Positions 36,649 through 48,031 are shown, counted from the first letter of the stretch. The stretch: DNA of 64,000 nucleotides from Charina bottae (GCA_023362775.1 JALMGJ010000015.1:24393001-24457000), one strand, 5' to 3'. Translations and numbers: made by a program. The notes: generated by a model not told the origin, from the sequence alone.

Positions 36649-37206
36649 CAGGTAGTCTTCGCTTAACACCGTTTGTTTAGTGACGGTTTGGACTTACGAC
36701 AGTGCTGGAAAAACCGACTTGTGAGTCCCAGGGCCGCAACTGGGTGGGTCAAGTGGGGCACATGCCCTGGGCACCGCGCTGGGGGGTGCGCCAAAATGAT
36801 GCCCAGGGGGCACCAAAATGACAAAATAACCCGGGGGGGGCGCAGAATCCATGTTTGTCGCAGGTGACACAGACCCTAGTTCCATCCCTGCTTGTGACCA
36901 GTCCTCACATTTACGACCGTCACAGCGTCCCCACGGTCACGTGATCGAGATTTGGGCACTTGGCAACCAGTTCGCATTTATGACCGTCGCGGTATCCCAT
37001 GGTCACATGATCGCCATTTTTGACTTTCCTGGTTGGCTTCCAGCAAGCAAAATCAATGGGGAAACCACATTATTTGCTTAATGACCATGTGGCTCGCTTA
37101 ACAACCACCACAAAAAGGTCATAAAATCGGGTCGGATTTGCTTAATGACCGCTTCGCTTAGCAACCAAAATTCCAGTCCCAATTGTCATTAAGTGAGGAC
37201 TACCTG
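36649..37206 (+). mobile_element. Tigger/pogo-like MITE, copy 5, interrupted by a nested element
   Basis: CAGGTAGTCTTCGCTTAACA at the left and AAGTGAGGACTACCTG at the right lie between TA dinucleotides. Removing the nested insertion at about 36726-36890 leaves close to the usual length. Confidence 0.88.
36726..36890. mobile_element. hAT-like MITE nested inside the Tigger-like copy
   Basis: Near-terminal CAGGGCCGCAACTGGG and the complement of CCCTAGTTCCATCCCTG form short inverted repeats. The flanks are CTTGTGAG (36718-36725) and CTTGTGAC (36891-36898), seven of eight matching. The interior repeats a GGGGGCRCCAAAATGA motif. Confidence 0.65.
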
Positions 37207-38178
37207 TATGTTATGCATGTGTCAGAGACACCCATTGCCTGCCGACAGAACTAGTGCTGCCTTGGAGCTGGCTTGGATCTCTTGCACTAAGTTGCTCGAG
37301 GGCTTCTCGTATTAGCCAAGGAAAGATACACAGAAGAGGCGCTGGTCTACAGTACAACTCTCACCTAACAGGTAGATTGGGTGATAAAGACGACGCTGCT
37401 CATTATTCAAAAGTGTTTTTCATGCACCAGGGAGCTATATTCACATTCACAGGTTTTGAACAATGATCCATGGTTTGTTGTCACAGCTTTGCATTTGTAG
37501 AAGGCGGTGGAAGTGAGGAGAGTTGCAGATGGCCCTTTGATACCTGGGCAGAGAAAGGAAGGGACAAAGAACGCCGCCTCCTCCAGCTGCATCTTAGTTG
37601 TGCAAAAGTTTGCACATGGCCAATTGCGCGGCCCTTTGTTTGCTCAAGATACCTGAGGCAGTTGCTTCTCCTATGAACTTGCCTGGGGAAGGATCGCAGA
37701 GAATGGCGGCCCCTCCCCAGAAATAGGATCTTCATCTGATACCAACCCAATTAGTTTTGGGGCACCTGCCAAAACTAATGTGAGTTTTGCTTGCAAATAA
37801 TCTTGCCCTTCAAGCGGTTTCTGGGCTTGATTATAGCTTTCTGAGTTTAGTCAGTGTGAGATGCTTTGCTGCAGTCTGTGTTGTGTTGTTTCCTTTGCAT
37901 TATGATGGCCTGATATATTTTTGCGGTCACTTTAATCTGGATTTCATCAGGAGAGTTTTGGCGGATGGCAGATTGGCTGTGATGTCCTGTCTCCCTTTGA
38001 GTTGAATTGTGGCCCTCTTTTTACCCTCCTGGGCCCTCCCATTTTTAAAAGGTAAATGCATAAGGCCAGGGATCAGTGAAGTTGCTTTGGGATTTTCAGC
38101 ACAGATGGTTCAAAACCAGGAGAGGAATTTCAGCCATTAATTCCCGGTTTCTTGCATACAAATCTGGACCATCTGGAG

Positions 38179-38311
38179 CAGTGTTTCTCAACCTGGGCCA
38201 CTTTAAGATGTGTGGACTTCAACTCCCAGAATTCCCCAGCCAGCATGGCTGGCTGGGGAATTCTGGGAGCTGAAGTCCACATCTTAAAGTGGCCCAGGTT
38301 GAAAAACACTG
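38179..38311. mobile_element. hAT-type foldback MITE, copy 4
   Basis: A full palindrome with CAGTGTTTCTCAACC and GGTTGAAAAACACTG ends. Flanks are ATCTGGAG and CTCTAGAG, six of eight matching. Confidence 0.88.
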
Positions 38312-38756
38312 CTCTAGAGGGAAAGGTCATTTTAGGCCAAAAAAACAAACCTGAAGGGACAGTTCTATTATGCCAGCCTACCTGGAGAATCTCTCGTAGT
38401 TGCTTGGACATCCTGGGCACCTTTTGGATAGACCACCCATTTGCCCTTTGATCAGCTGGGCAGTGCCAGCCATGCTGTGCCATTTCCAAGCCTGCTTCCC
38501 CAAACACAGTGCTACAGCCTACACTTTCTCTGCTTTCTCAAGTTGGGGGCCCTAATTGTAGCAAGGGGGTGCCACGGTTTTGGCTGAGGAAGGACCAACC
38601 ACATTCTGACTTGGCCCTTGGGATAAGAAGGGAAGGGGGAAGGGGCGGGAAAGAGCCAGTATGTTGAGTGCTGTCCCGCTCTTCTACTGTCACTTCCCCA
38701 GTAGGTCTGCCCAGCTGGGTAAATACATCTTGAAGGGCTCCCAAGAACTCTTAGGG

Positions 38757-40181
38757 CAGAGCTTTCCAAACTTTTCATGTTGGTGACACACTTTTTAGAC
38801 ATGCATCATTTCGCGACGCACTCTTACAGCAGGGCATCGTTTCGTGACACACTCTTACAGCAGGGAATCATTTCGTGACACACTCTTACAGCAGGGCACA
38901 AGGCAGGCACTAGGACCTGTGCAGAATCACAGCAGGTTTGGAGGCAGCAGGGCACAAGGCAGGCACTAGGACCTGCGCGGAATCCTGGCAGGGCAGGTTT
39001 GGAGGCAGCAGGGCACAAGGCACGCACTAGGACCTGCGCGGAATCCTGGCAGGGCAGGTTTGGAGGCAGCCAGGCACAAGGCGGGCACTAGGACCTGCGC
39101 AGAATCACAGCAGGTTTGGAGGCAGCGAGTCACAAGGCAGGCACTAGGACCTGCGCAGAATCACAGCAGGTTTGGAGGCAGCGAGGCACAAGGCAGGCAC
39201 TAGGACCTGCGCGGAATCACAGCAGGTTTGGAGGCAGCGAGGCACAAGGCAGGCACTAGGACCTGCGCGGAATCACAGCAGGTTTGGAGGCAGCCAGGCA
39301 CAAGGCAGGCACTAGGACCTGCGCGGAATCACAGCAGGTTTGGAGGCAGCAGGGCACAAGGCAGGCACTAGGACCTGTGCGGAATCACAGCAGGTTTGGA
39401 GGCAGCAGGGCACAAGGCAGGCACTAGGACCTGCGCAGAATCACAGCAGGTTTGGAGGCAGCCAGGCACAAGGCAGGCACTAGGACCTGCGCGGAATCAC
39501 AGCAGGTTTGGAGGCAGCAGGGCACAAGGCAGGCACTAGGACCTGCATGGAATCCTGGCAGGGCAGGTTTGGAGGCAGCCAGGCACAAGGCAGGCACTAG
39601 GACCTGCACGGAATCACAGCAGGTTTGGAGGCAGCAGGGCACAAGGCAGGCACTAGGACCTGTGCGGAATCACAGCAGGTTTGGAGGCAGCCAGGCACAA
39701 GGCAGGCACTAGGACCTGCGTGGAATCCTGGCAGGGCATGTTTGGAGGCAGCCAGGCACAAGGCAGGCACTAGGACCTGCGTGGAATCCTGGCAGGGCAG
39801 GTTTGGAGGCAGCCAGGCACAAGGCAGGCACTAGGACCTGCGCGGAATCACAGCAGGTTTGGAGGCAGCAGGGCACAAGGCAGGCACTAGGACCTGCACG
39901 GAATCCTGGCAGGGCAGGTTTGGAGGCAGCCGGGCACAAGGCAGGCACTAGGACCTGCGCGGAATCCTGGCAGGGCAGGTTTGGAGGCAGCCAGGCACAA
40001 GGCAGGCACTAGGACCTGCGCGGAATCCTGGCAGGGCAGGTTTGGAGGCAGCCGGGCACAAGGCAGGCACTAGGATCTGCGCGGAATCCTAGCAGGGCTT
40101 GGAGGCGGCAGCAGCCACGACACACCCAGACACTGCAGCCGACACACTAAGGTGTCCCGACACACAGTTTGGAAAGCTCTG
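38757..40181. mobile_element. hAT-type element carrying an internal minisatellite
   Basis: Left end CAGAGCTTTCCAAACTTTTC and right end CAGTTTGGAAAGCTCTG form the terminal inverted repeats. A perfect 8-bp duplication TCTTAGGG flanks the whole 1425 bp (38749-38756, 40182-40189). GTGACACAC/CGACACAC motifs lie next to both ends. The interior is a tandem array (described separately). No transposase is present, so movement would need a helper. Confidence 0.9.
38895..40100. repeat. Minisatellite of about 21 units, 56 or 61 bp each
   Basis: The unit holds GGAGGCAGC, GGGCACAAGGCAGGCACTAGG and GACCTGCGCGGAATC. I count 21 occurrences of the CACTAGGA motif. Two unit forms alternate irregularly: a short one ending CACAGCAGGTTT and a long one ending CCTGGCAGGGCAGGTTT (5 bases more). 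Three shorter repeats with TTTCGTGACACACTCTTACA precede the array at about 38810-38895. Open frames on both strands arise from the repeat and are not genes. Confidence 0.93.
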
Positions 40182-40848
40182 TCTTAGGGCATTAGGCTAC
40201 AATCTGCTGCATGGTTGGCGTTACATCCTCTTGCGCTCCTGAGTAAACATGTGCGGAGTTCTGTTGCAATGGGCAAGGCTTTTGTCCTGCGAAATGGCCA
40301 TCCTGGCCGGGCACAACGGGCGTTGAGCATCCAACGCAGGGGGAGGAAAATGCCAGGCTTAATCAGTGCCTTGATTAAATAGCAGCACCCTGATTAGGCT
40401 AGCACGAAAGGAGCCTGCTTTGGAGGAGAGCAAGCCCGTTTTTTGAAAAGGCCCGTGTTTTGATTTTCTTTGTCACTCTTGATTTAGCAACATGTGGAGA
40501 AGAAGATTAAAGGGTGCTGCCTCTGTTGCCTGTTGAGGCTGGAACAGGCGCTGGAGAAGCAGGTCTCTCGAGTTTTCTTTCTTGCTCCAGCAACTTCCTT
40601 CAGCGTTTCCTTGGAATTTTCTGTCTGGAGCAAAAAAGAAAAAGAAAAAAAACCACAAACACACACCAGGGAAAATTGGGCCTGAGTACGCCTGGCCCCT
40701 CCTGGTTTGTCCTCAGGAGGGAACCTGCGTGGGCATCTCTTCAGCTTTAGCACTTGGAAGACGGGAACAGGCCGTGTTTGAATGTTGGGAGTGCTGTTTT
40801 AGCCCAGGCAGTGGTTCTGGCTGTGTGTTCATCTTCTGGACAGGGCAT

Positions 40849-40916
40849 ACTATAAGCTGCCCACCCTCTTTTTGGAGTTGGGTGGCCTTAACAAAACCGT
40901 AAATAAGTAAATAAAA
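40849..40916 (+). mobile_element. LINE/SINE 3' tail remnant
   Basis: TATAAGCTGCCCACCCTC, then GGGTGGCCTTAACAAAACCG and AAATAAGTAAATAAA match the general tail pattern of the 51832 and 47592 fragments. Confidence 0.4.
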
Positions 40917-41218
40917 TTATTTGGGGGTTTGCAGAGTTGAGTTTAGACTCCCCATGTGCTGTTTTATTGTCATTCCAACATTGGGAGAAGGAAAACGTGG
41001 GTGGATTCCTCGTTTGCTTGAGAGGTGTGGTGCTGGGTAAGAAACAGAACAGCCCAGAGCAGAAACCTACAATCTGGATCAGGTTAACACAGTGTTTCCG
41101 AATAAGCAGATGGAAGCCAGTCACTTAAGAACCTGGCAAACTAGTCTTTGGGTCAGAAGAAAGCAGCAAAAATAGCTTGGCCCTTGCTAAGTCAAGAATG
41201 GACTTAGTGTATCTGGAG

Positions 41219-41353
41219 CAGTGTTTCTCAGCCTTAGCAACTTTAAGATGTCTGGACTTCAACTCCCAGAATTCCCTAGCCAGCATGGCTGGCTGGGGAA
41301 TTCTGGGAGTTGAAGTCCACACATCTTAAAGTGGCCAAGGTTGAGAAACACTG
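41219..41353. mobile_element. hAT-type foldback MITE, copy 5
   Basis: CAGTGTTTCTCAGCC and GGTTGAGAAACACTG ends, with perfect 8-bp flanks ATCTGGAG (41211-41218, 41354-41361). Confidence 0.93.
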
Positions 41354-41391
41354 ATCTGGAGGGTTGCCGATTTGGCATTGCCAGAGCTTAG

Positions 41392-41715
41392 TAAAGGTAA
41401 AGGTTTCCCCTGCACAGTCGTGTCCAACTCCAGGGGCCAGTGCTCATCTCCGTTTGTTAGCCGAAGAGCCAGCGCTGTCCGAAGATGCTTCCGTGGTCAT
41501 GTGACCAGCATAAGGCATGCGTGCAGAACGTTGTTACCATCCCACCGAAGTGGTGCCTATTTATCTACTTGCATTTGCATGCTTTCGAATTGCTAGGTTG
41601 GCAAGAGCTGGGGCTGGTGCGGGAGCTCACTCCGTCACGCGGGGCTAGGGTCTCAAACCTCCGATCTTCCGATCAACAAGCCTGGCGTCTTACCCGCTGA
41701 GCCACCACGCCCCCA
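41392..41715 (-). mobile_element. tRNA-derived SINE, copy 3 (full length, reverse)
   Basis: The complete family structure on the minus strand, ending in GCTGAGCCACCACGCCCCC (complement of the tRNA head). Direct repeats TGCCAGAGCTTAG lie at 41379-41391 and 41716-41728. The B-box region has drifted. Confidence 0.9.
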
Positions 41716-42067
41716 TGCCAGAGCTTAGCCACCAAGAATCTCTTGGTGGGACCAGTGGGGAGATGTGACCAGGACACTGGTAGCCAAGGAGATGATCCCT
41801 TCCCCCTTGTCATAAACCAGAGCCCATTTCCAGGCCTCTGCATCTGTTTTTTCCTTGTTATTTTATTCCGGCCTTTTAAAGAACTTCAGAACTGCCTTCC
41901 CCTGCTTGGAGCCCTCCAGATGTGTTAGATGGTTCCAACACATCTGGAGGGCACCAGGTTGGGGGAGATTATTTTTGATTGTCAGAGTTCCCTTTCTCCT
42001 TCCTCATTTTCTTGCGCTCTGCAGGAAAAGAAAAAATATATATGGATGGAAGATGATGATAGATGAT

Positions 42068-42110
<43 letters not shown>

Positions 42111-42111
42111 G
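42068..42111. repeat. (GATA)n microsatellite
   Basis: About eleven perfect tetramers, preceded by imperfect GATGAT units from 42050. Confidence 0.95.
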
Positions 42112-43380
42112 AGTGCAACTTGGAGAGCCGGGCTCTTCCAGAAGGTTTTGCACACTCACCCGCCGGCCTCTGAATTGTCTAACGTCAGGCTGGCGTGCCG
42201 GAACAGCGAGCTGCCGCTATGCTGAAAATACTTCTCTGGCATGCACAGTGGCAGCGAAAGGAAAATATTTTCACAGTCCCCATTCTTTGGCCCTCTGAAA
42301 TATTCCATTTTCATCCTGCGTCCGATGGAAGAAGAAAAATACACAGGGCTTCAAGGGAGGGGACACAGCCCGCCGGGGAACGTAGCCGCCCAGCCAAACA
42401 GTGGCTCGGCTTGTCTGGCTGATGAATATCGGTCTTATTCCACCGGCCTCTCTGGTGGACGTCGCCTGTTTCCAGAAACCCCAGGCATCCCTAGCATTTC
42501 CCTTCCTCGGATTTTTTGGGTCAGGCCGGTCTGTGGCGTGCCATTGTCAGAAGACACGGGTTTCATGAAAGGCGGGCTCTGTGCTGGCACTTTGGGCAGT
42601 TGCTTGCTCGCTGCAAGCGGTATTTTCCTAGACAGATGGGCAGTTCACACTTTCTGACATTGATGGACAAGGCGAGAGGCTGGGGAGAAGAAACCTTCTT
42701 TTCGGGGGGAGGGGGACACTGGCAGGGGAAACTGCCAAATTGCGTTCACGCTTCCTGGCCTTCCTTCTCCCTTGGCGTTTCAGCACGTGTTTCCAAGGGT
42801 TGTGCGGTGGGCAGGCAGGAAGAGTGGCTTGTGCCCTGCAGCGTATCCGTTGGCGCAGGGGTGACGACTGGAGCAGACTCCGGGGCCCATGGGCTCCCCA
42901 GAGGACGATCCCCCTCTGCAGGCTTTTCCTGGGCTGGGAAAGACATGAGAGATCCCCTGCCACAAAGTTCCTGGCATGGCAGTATTCTTTTGCAGCAAGG
43001 CTTCTGGGCCATCTGGGAAGCCCCCCCTCCCCCCCCCCCCGCCACTTGCCTGGTTCTTGTTCTCCTGAGTGGGTCTGGGGAGTTGTGAATCCGGTGCTGA
43101 CTCGAACCTTGGAAAGAAGCCCCCCCACACCAACCCGGTGCCCTCCAGAAGGGTTGGCCTACAGTGGCCACTGGGCACTGACCCCAGCCAGCCTGCCCCT
43201 CAGAACAATGGGGACTCTAGTCCGCCACATCTGGAGGGGACCAGCTTGTGACACACCCTCTAAAGCTCTAAAGCTCCTTGTACTCTACGGATTCAGTGCT
43301 TCCTTGCTGTGTAGCTAAGCCTGCTTTTGCACAAAAGAGGGTCCTACGCACTCTTTACCTGGCCCCGGTGCTGTCAAGCA

Positions 43381-43615
43381 GGGGTGCGCATATCTCCCCT
43401 GCCCTCCCCTCCCCTCCCCCTTCCTTCCCTCCCTCCCTCCCTCCTTTCTCATTCTCTTTCCATTTTTTATTATTTGTTCTTTCTTTTCTTTCACTTTTCC
43501 TTCCTTTTTCTGTTTCTTTTCTTTTTTTCTTTTCCTCCTTTTCCTTTTTTCTTCTTCCCCTTCCCTTCCCTTCCCTTCCCTTCCCTTCCCTTCCCTTCCC
43601 TTCCCTCCTTTTGCA
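43381..43615. repeat. Long pyrimidine-rich tract with (CCCTT)n
   Basis: About 230 bases made almost only of C and T, ending in nine or so CCCTT pentamers (43558-43606). The opposite strand gives a purine-only frame of 87 codons, which is a by-product. Confidence 0.92.
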
Positions 43616-44467
43616 CAACCTAAATATTAGTGGAATGGCCCAGGGGGGAAATAAAACCCTAAATTTAATTTTATTTCAGTTACATTTAATTAAAACTGAA
43701 TGTACTTGATCCTATTATTCTCCAGCTTTATATTTCATAATTTCTTCCCCTTTTCTGGGTTTCAGAATTGCAAGATTTGGGAACACTTCTACCCCTTTGT
43801 TGTAGAAGTGCTGGCTTCCTTTAACCTAACATCATCCCGCCCTCAGAATGTGTGCATTCCCTCTCTCTGCCCCCCCTTGCGCCCCCCCCCCCAGCATCTC
43901 TGATCAGGATCCAGTGTCTCTCTCTGGGGGGTGGGTGCAGGAAGTGTCCCTGTGTTCTTTTGAAAGCACTACGCTGCAGATGAACGTTTAAGGCTGGCCT
44001 GGCACCGGGCCAAGAGTTAAAAGTTGGATTTGGCCTCTGCTTGAGTTTCAGCCAGATGTGGTGGGACTGGCAAGTCTAGAAGACACGTGGGACATGAGGC
44101 GTTTGCAGGATGGACCTGGCAGGGATTTTGCGTTCATGGCTGAGCATCAGCCTGCGAGTGGCCCTGCAGGATTACTTCTGAAGAAATAGATGAATTGCAG
44201 AGCAGGAAGGCTATGAGAGAGAGAGAGAGAGATACTGATCTCGTGCCCTCTTTCCAGGGCAGTCAGTGGCCTGGGTACTGCACATCCAAGCATCATTGTT
44301 AAAGGGGAAAGGAGAGAAAAGAAAATCAAAGGTGGGTTTGCCTCGAATTATCTGGGGAAGGGCAAAACGAAACAAAAATACTTTAAGTAGGGAGCAGATG
44401 AAAATTGCAGATGAACTAGAGCGTGTGTGGGAGGGGTGAGTATGTGTGTGTGTAGGTGTGAATTGGA

Positions 44468-44609
44468 CCATATGAAAGAGAAGTTCCATTCTGCAAAATG
44501 TTTGTAAAGGTTGCTTAGCATACGTTGCACTGAATCCAAGTGGGATTCCTTTACAAACATGAGCAACCTTTGCAAACATTTTGCAGAATGGAACTTCTCT
44601 TTCATATGG
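44468..44609. repeat. Near-perfect 48-bp inverted repeat (hairpin)
   Basis: The left arm 44468-44515 starts CCATATGAAAGAGAAG; the right arm 44562-44609 ends CTTCTCTTTCATATGG. 47 of 48 positions pair, the remaining one as G-T. The 46-base spacer contains a further inverted copy of part of the arm (CCTTTACAAACAT, 44548-44560). It is not part of any family seen elsewhere in the window. Confidence 0.9.
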
Positions 44610-44834
44610 CTTGAGAGTCCAGCCTCTCTGTTCTGGGACACAAACCAGGGATGAATGTTCTCCATCTCCTTTTAGCGTTCTCTTATTGGGGGCCTCCACA
44701 GAAATGTCAGGTCCAAAATCTGTGGATTTCTACAGGTGGGTCCCAAAAGTCACCTTGATCTCTAACCCTAACCTGTGTCATTTCTCATTGGTTAGACTAG
44801 AGTTTCTTTTGGTACCCGCCATCCTTTGATGGAA

Positions 44835-45168
44835 GGGGCATGGTGGCTCAGCGGGTAAGACGCCAGGCTTGTCAATCAGAAGATCGCAAGTTCGGAGGTT
44901 CGAATCCCTAGTCCCACGTGACAGAGTGAGCTCCCGCACTCGCCCCAGCTCTTGCCAACCTAGCAATTCGAAAGCATGCAAATGCAAGTAGATGAATAGG
45001 TACCACTTCGGTGGGATGGTAACAGCGTTCCGCGCGCGTCATGCGGCCACATGACCGCAGAAGCGTCTTCGGACAACACTGGCTCTTCGGCTAACAAACG
45101 GAGATGAGCACCGGCCCCTAGAGTCGGACACGACTGCACAAATGTGTGGGGGGAACCTTTACCTTTTT
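44835..45168 (+). mobile_element. tRNA-derived SINE, copy 4 (full length)
   Basis: A box TGGCTCAGCGGG and perfect B box GGTTCGAATCC, with the standard body and GAACCTTTACC tail. A perfect 14-bp duplication ATCCTTTGATGGAA lies at 44821-44834 and 45169-45182, suggesting a fairly young insertion. Confidence 0.93.
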
Positions 45169-45644
45169 ATCCTTTGATGGAAAGGTCACCTATTCCATCA
45201 TTCCAGACATGCAGGGCAGACTGGAATTAGATTCCTGTCCCAAACCTTTGCTTCTGGATGGTTAAACAGCAGAAGGATGCTGCGAAAGCTGTGGAAGTGA
45301 GAAAGCTGGGGCCAAGGCACGTTATGAGTCTGACTTCTCACTGCATGTGAACTTTGCTTTTGAAAAGTTTGACTACTTTTGCATAATTCTCCAATTACTT
45401 ATGAACCTTTCTTGAAATGACATGCCCTCTTTTTAAATGTTATTCTTTGAACAGTTTTCATTATGACGCATATAGAAAAGTTATCATAAACCTGTTCATT
45501 TATTTCTTTGCTGGATCCATAGCCTGGCTTTCTAACATTTGGATAGTTAGGTATGAATAGTAAATGCAATAGCATTTACTATTGTAAAAACAGTACGAAA
45601 TTCTTTACATTGTTGTTTGGGTCTAAAGAGTCCAGGGTCCTCTG

Positions 45645-45735
45645 GGGGTGTCAAAAAAGTCAAGATGCATCTGATGAAGTGAGTGAGTTGCAGCTGACAA
45701 AAGCTTGTGCCTTTTAATAAAATCTGTTACTCAGA
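45645..45735 (+). mobile_element. Possible retroelement 3' end
   Basis: GCATCTGATGAAGTGAG, GCAGCTGACAAAAGCTTGTG and AATAAAATCTGTTACT resembles a 3' terminus common in reptile and turtle repeats (GCATCTGAAGAAGTG...AAAGCTTATGC...AATAAATCTGTTAG, from memory). The family is not certain. Confidence 0.45.
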
Positions 45736-46415
45736 AAAAGAACTTCATTTTTTGGAATGCCGTGGGAGATCAGAGCAGTGAGGTAACCCCTCAAGAAGAC
45801 AAGCAAGGCCTAAAGTCCTCTTATGGGGGGGTCAGACTCAAGGGAAGCAGAGCTTCCTATGGAATTCCACCTGGAAGACACAATGGGGGGGGGTAGGAAT
45901 GCATCCTTTCCCTTCAGTTCAGTTGGTTAAATTAATGGACTGGTGAAAAAGGTTTTAATCCATTGAAGATCCTTTCCATGAATGGACAGCTCCATTCACA
46001 AATCTGGGGATTGACTAGTTTCGGGATTGTCCTGCAGGACGGTTTCCTTCTTCATTTCAAAGTGGAGGAACCGCAGGAGGCAGCATTCCGCCGGCTTTGT
46101 CTCCATCTGCTGGAAATTTGTACAAACTCAAAATCACGACCCGCTGTTTCTCCCAGACTGACCCCGTCCTGCTGCCCAACGTCGATTGATCAGAAACGGA
46201 AACAGAATTTGGGATAAGTGCAGAATGTTTGGCCGAAGCGTTGAAGCTCAGAAACTATGAATGCGTGGGATATACCATCAAGCTGTAGGTCGTTCTTGCT
46301 CACTCTGATGCCTCCAATATTGGTGGCTTCAATAACCAGGCTGGCTGGGAATTCTGGGCATTGTAATCCCAGCAGATCTGGGGAGTACAGGGGGGGAATG
46401 GAGGGGAAGAAGTAA

Positions 46416-46506
46416 GATCGTAAAATTGTGATGTTTCACTTAACAACCGCTTCGTTTAACAACTGAGTTGCCAGTCTCGATTGTGGTCGCTAAATGAGGA
46501 TGACCT
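46416..46506 (+). mobile_element. Tigger/pogo-like MITE, truncated right end
   Basis: CACTTAACAACCGCTTCG, CGATTGTGGTCGCTAAATGA and GGATGACCTGTA match the right quarter of the complete copies. The left part is absent. Confidence 0.75.
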
Positions 46507-46789
46507 GTAAAATAGAGTAACGTGGACTCAAAAAAGAGAATCCAGAGCTGATGTCAATTCGATGTGCACAACCATCCTGTGAGGTGGGCCAGTGGGGGGA
46601 AGTGGTGACTGCCTGCCACTGAATGTCACGAGTGTGTGGGCATTTGCGAGGTTTATCAGCGCACTTCGGTAACAGGTAATTCCATAGCAAATGGCAGGCT
46701 TTAGAAGCAAAATGAGAGAGAATTGTTTTCTTAAATAATTGCCAAAACAATTCACCGTATATCAGCATTAAGGTACATAAAAGGGGGCC

Positions 46790-47065
46790 ATAGAAAAGGT
46801 GGCCAGAAGCTCTTTTGCGTGGCCTCAGGAACGGGGATTTTCCTTAAATATGCAGTGAGGAAAATGCCTTGATGGCAGGATCCGTGCAAGAATGGAACTG
46901 TCCGCTTGCAGAGGTTGCGGGATCTCCCTCTCTGGATGTTTTGAAGAACAGGATGGACGGCCACCGCCTGAGGATGGTCGGTGGGATCTCCTGCACATTG
47001 CAGAGGCTTGGGCTAGATGACCCCTAGGGTCCCCTGGAACTCCACCGTGCCATGAATCCGTGACA
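46790..47065 (+). mobile_element. CR1-type LINE 3' end
   Basis: GTTTTGAAGAACAGGATGGACGGCCA, TGCAGAGGCTTGGGCTAGATGA and CCCCTGGAACTCCACC follow the order of the CR1 3' region (..GGxTGGACTAGATGACC..TTCCAACTCT..). The coding part is missing, as usual for 5'-truncated CR1 copies. Confidence 0.7.
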
Positions 47066-47591
47066 TGACAGCCCCCAAAGGCGCTGCACTCATCCTGTTG
47101 AACTCACCACTCGGTTTGCGCATTCAAATGCTTTACGTGGTGTAAGGACTGCTCCCAACGATGTCTATCCAATTCCCCTTTCTCAAGAAAGCTCCGAAAC
47201 GCAGGCTTCCTTAAAAGTAAAGAGGTTTATTGACGTACATAGGTGCAGGAACAAAGACGTGAATGAATTGGCATGGCATGGTATGTTACATTTAAACATT
47301 TCTCCCCCCACTGTCCTTTTGAAGTTGATGTGTGAAGTACTTGGCTCCAGCTTCGCCAGACAGTCCTTCCTGGGCTGATACGTTTCGTTTCACAGCTCGT
47401 TACGGTGGCTTCGGCTGCTTGTCAGTTGCGAGTCTATTTCCGCGGTCGGTTAACACGTACTTGTATGAATGGCAGAGGTCTGCCGAACTCTGACGCGTGG
47501 AACCAAATGAGTTGCAATTAGACTTGCGAGGAAGATGCATGTGGTGATGGGGGAGTTGTATGGATCCCAAGTTTAGGAGATGATGCTTATG

Positions 47592-47692
47592 GATATTTAC
47601 AGTATTTATCAAATTTCGCCACCGCCCATCTCCCCCCAAAAGAGGGACTCTGGGCGGTACACCATAGAGCTAAAAAATTAAAATACAATAAA
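47592..47692 (-). mobile_element. LINE 3' tail (reverse)
   Basis: TATCAAATTTCGCCACCGCCCATCTCCC followed by AGAGGGACTCTGGGCGGTAC is the reverse of a common squamate LINE 3' end. It directly abuts the truncated SINE at 47697. Confidence 0.6.
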
Positions 47693-47696
47693 ACCA

Positions 47697-47862
47697 AAGT
47701 GGTACCTATTCATCTACTTGCATTTGCATTGTTAGGTTGGCAAGAGCTGGAGCTAGTGCGGGAGCTCACTCCGCACGCAGGGCTAGGGATTCGAACCCCC
47801 GAACTTGCGATCTTCCGATCGACAAGCCTGGCGTCTTACCCGCTGAGCCACCATGCCCCCCT
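47697..47862 (-). mobile_element. tRNA-derived SINE, head half only
   Basis: From AAGTGGTACCTATTCATC to GCTGAGCCACCATGCCCCCC, the reverse complement of the tRNA-like head and the first part of the body. The B box (GATTCGAACCC reversed) is close to consensus. The tail half is missing, replaced by LINE sequence. Confidence 0.85.
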
Positions 47863-48031
47863 ATATATGGGGTGGCCATATAAATGCACAAATGTATAAA
47901 TACTAATATATTTATTATGGCAGAAGTGTGCATGGTTAAGAGTAGCCCTTTCCCATCAATAAATGGAGCTGAAATGTGAGCTACAACACCCCCAAACGCT
48001 GTGCAAGCCAATGTGCTCTTACAATGTAGAC

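Noticed and set aside
35588..36680. Frames of 156-212 codons as a possible gene
   Set aside because: They lie on both strands, overlap, lack recognised domains, and no consistent splice framing is seen.
38895..40100. Regularly spaced repeats that might suggest a CRISPR array, plus open frames on both strands
   Set aside because: The units abut without unique spacers, the sequence lies in a vertebrate transposon, and the frames are periodic by-products of the repeat.
44480..44605. microRNA precursor
   Set aside because: The stem is far more perfect and longer than usual animal precursors; template switching or a foldback insertion explains it better without small-RNA evidence.
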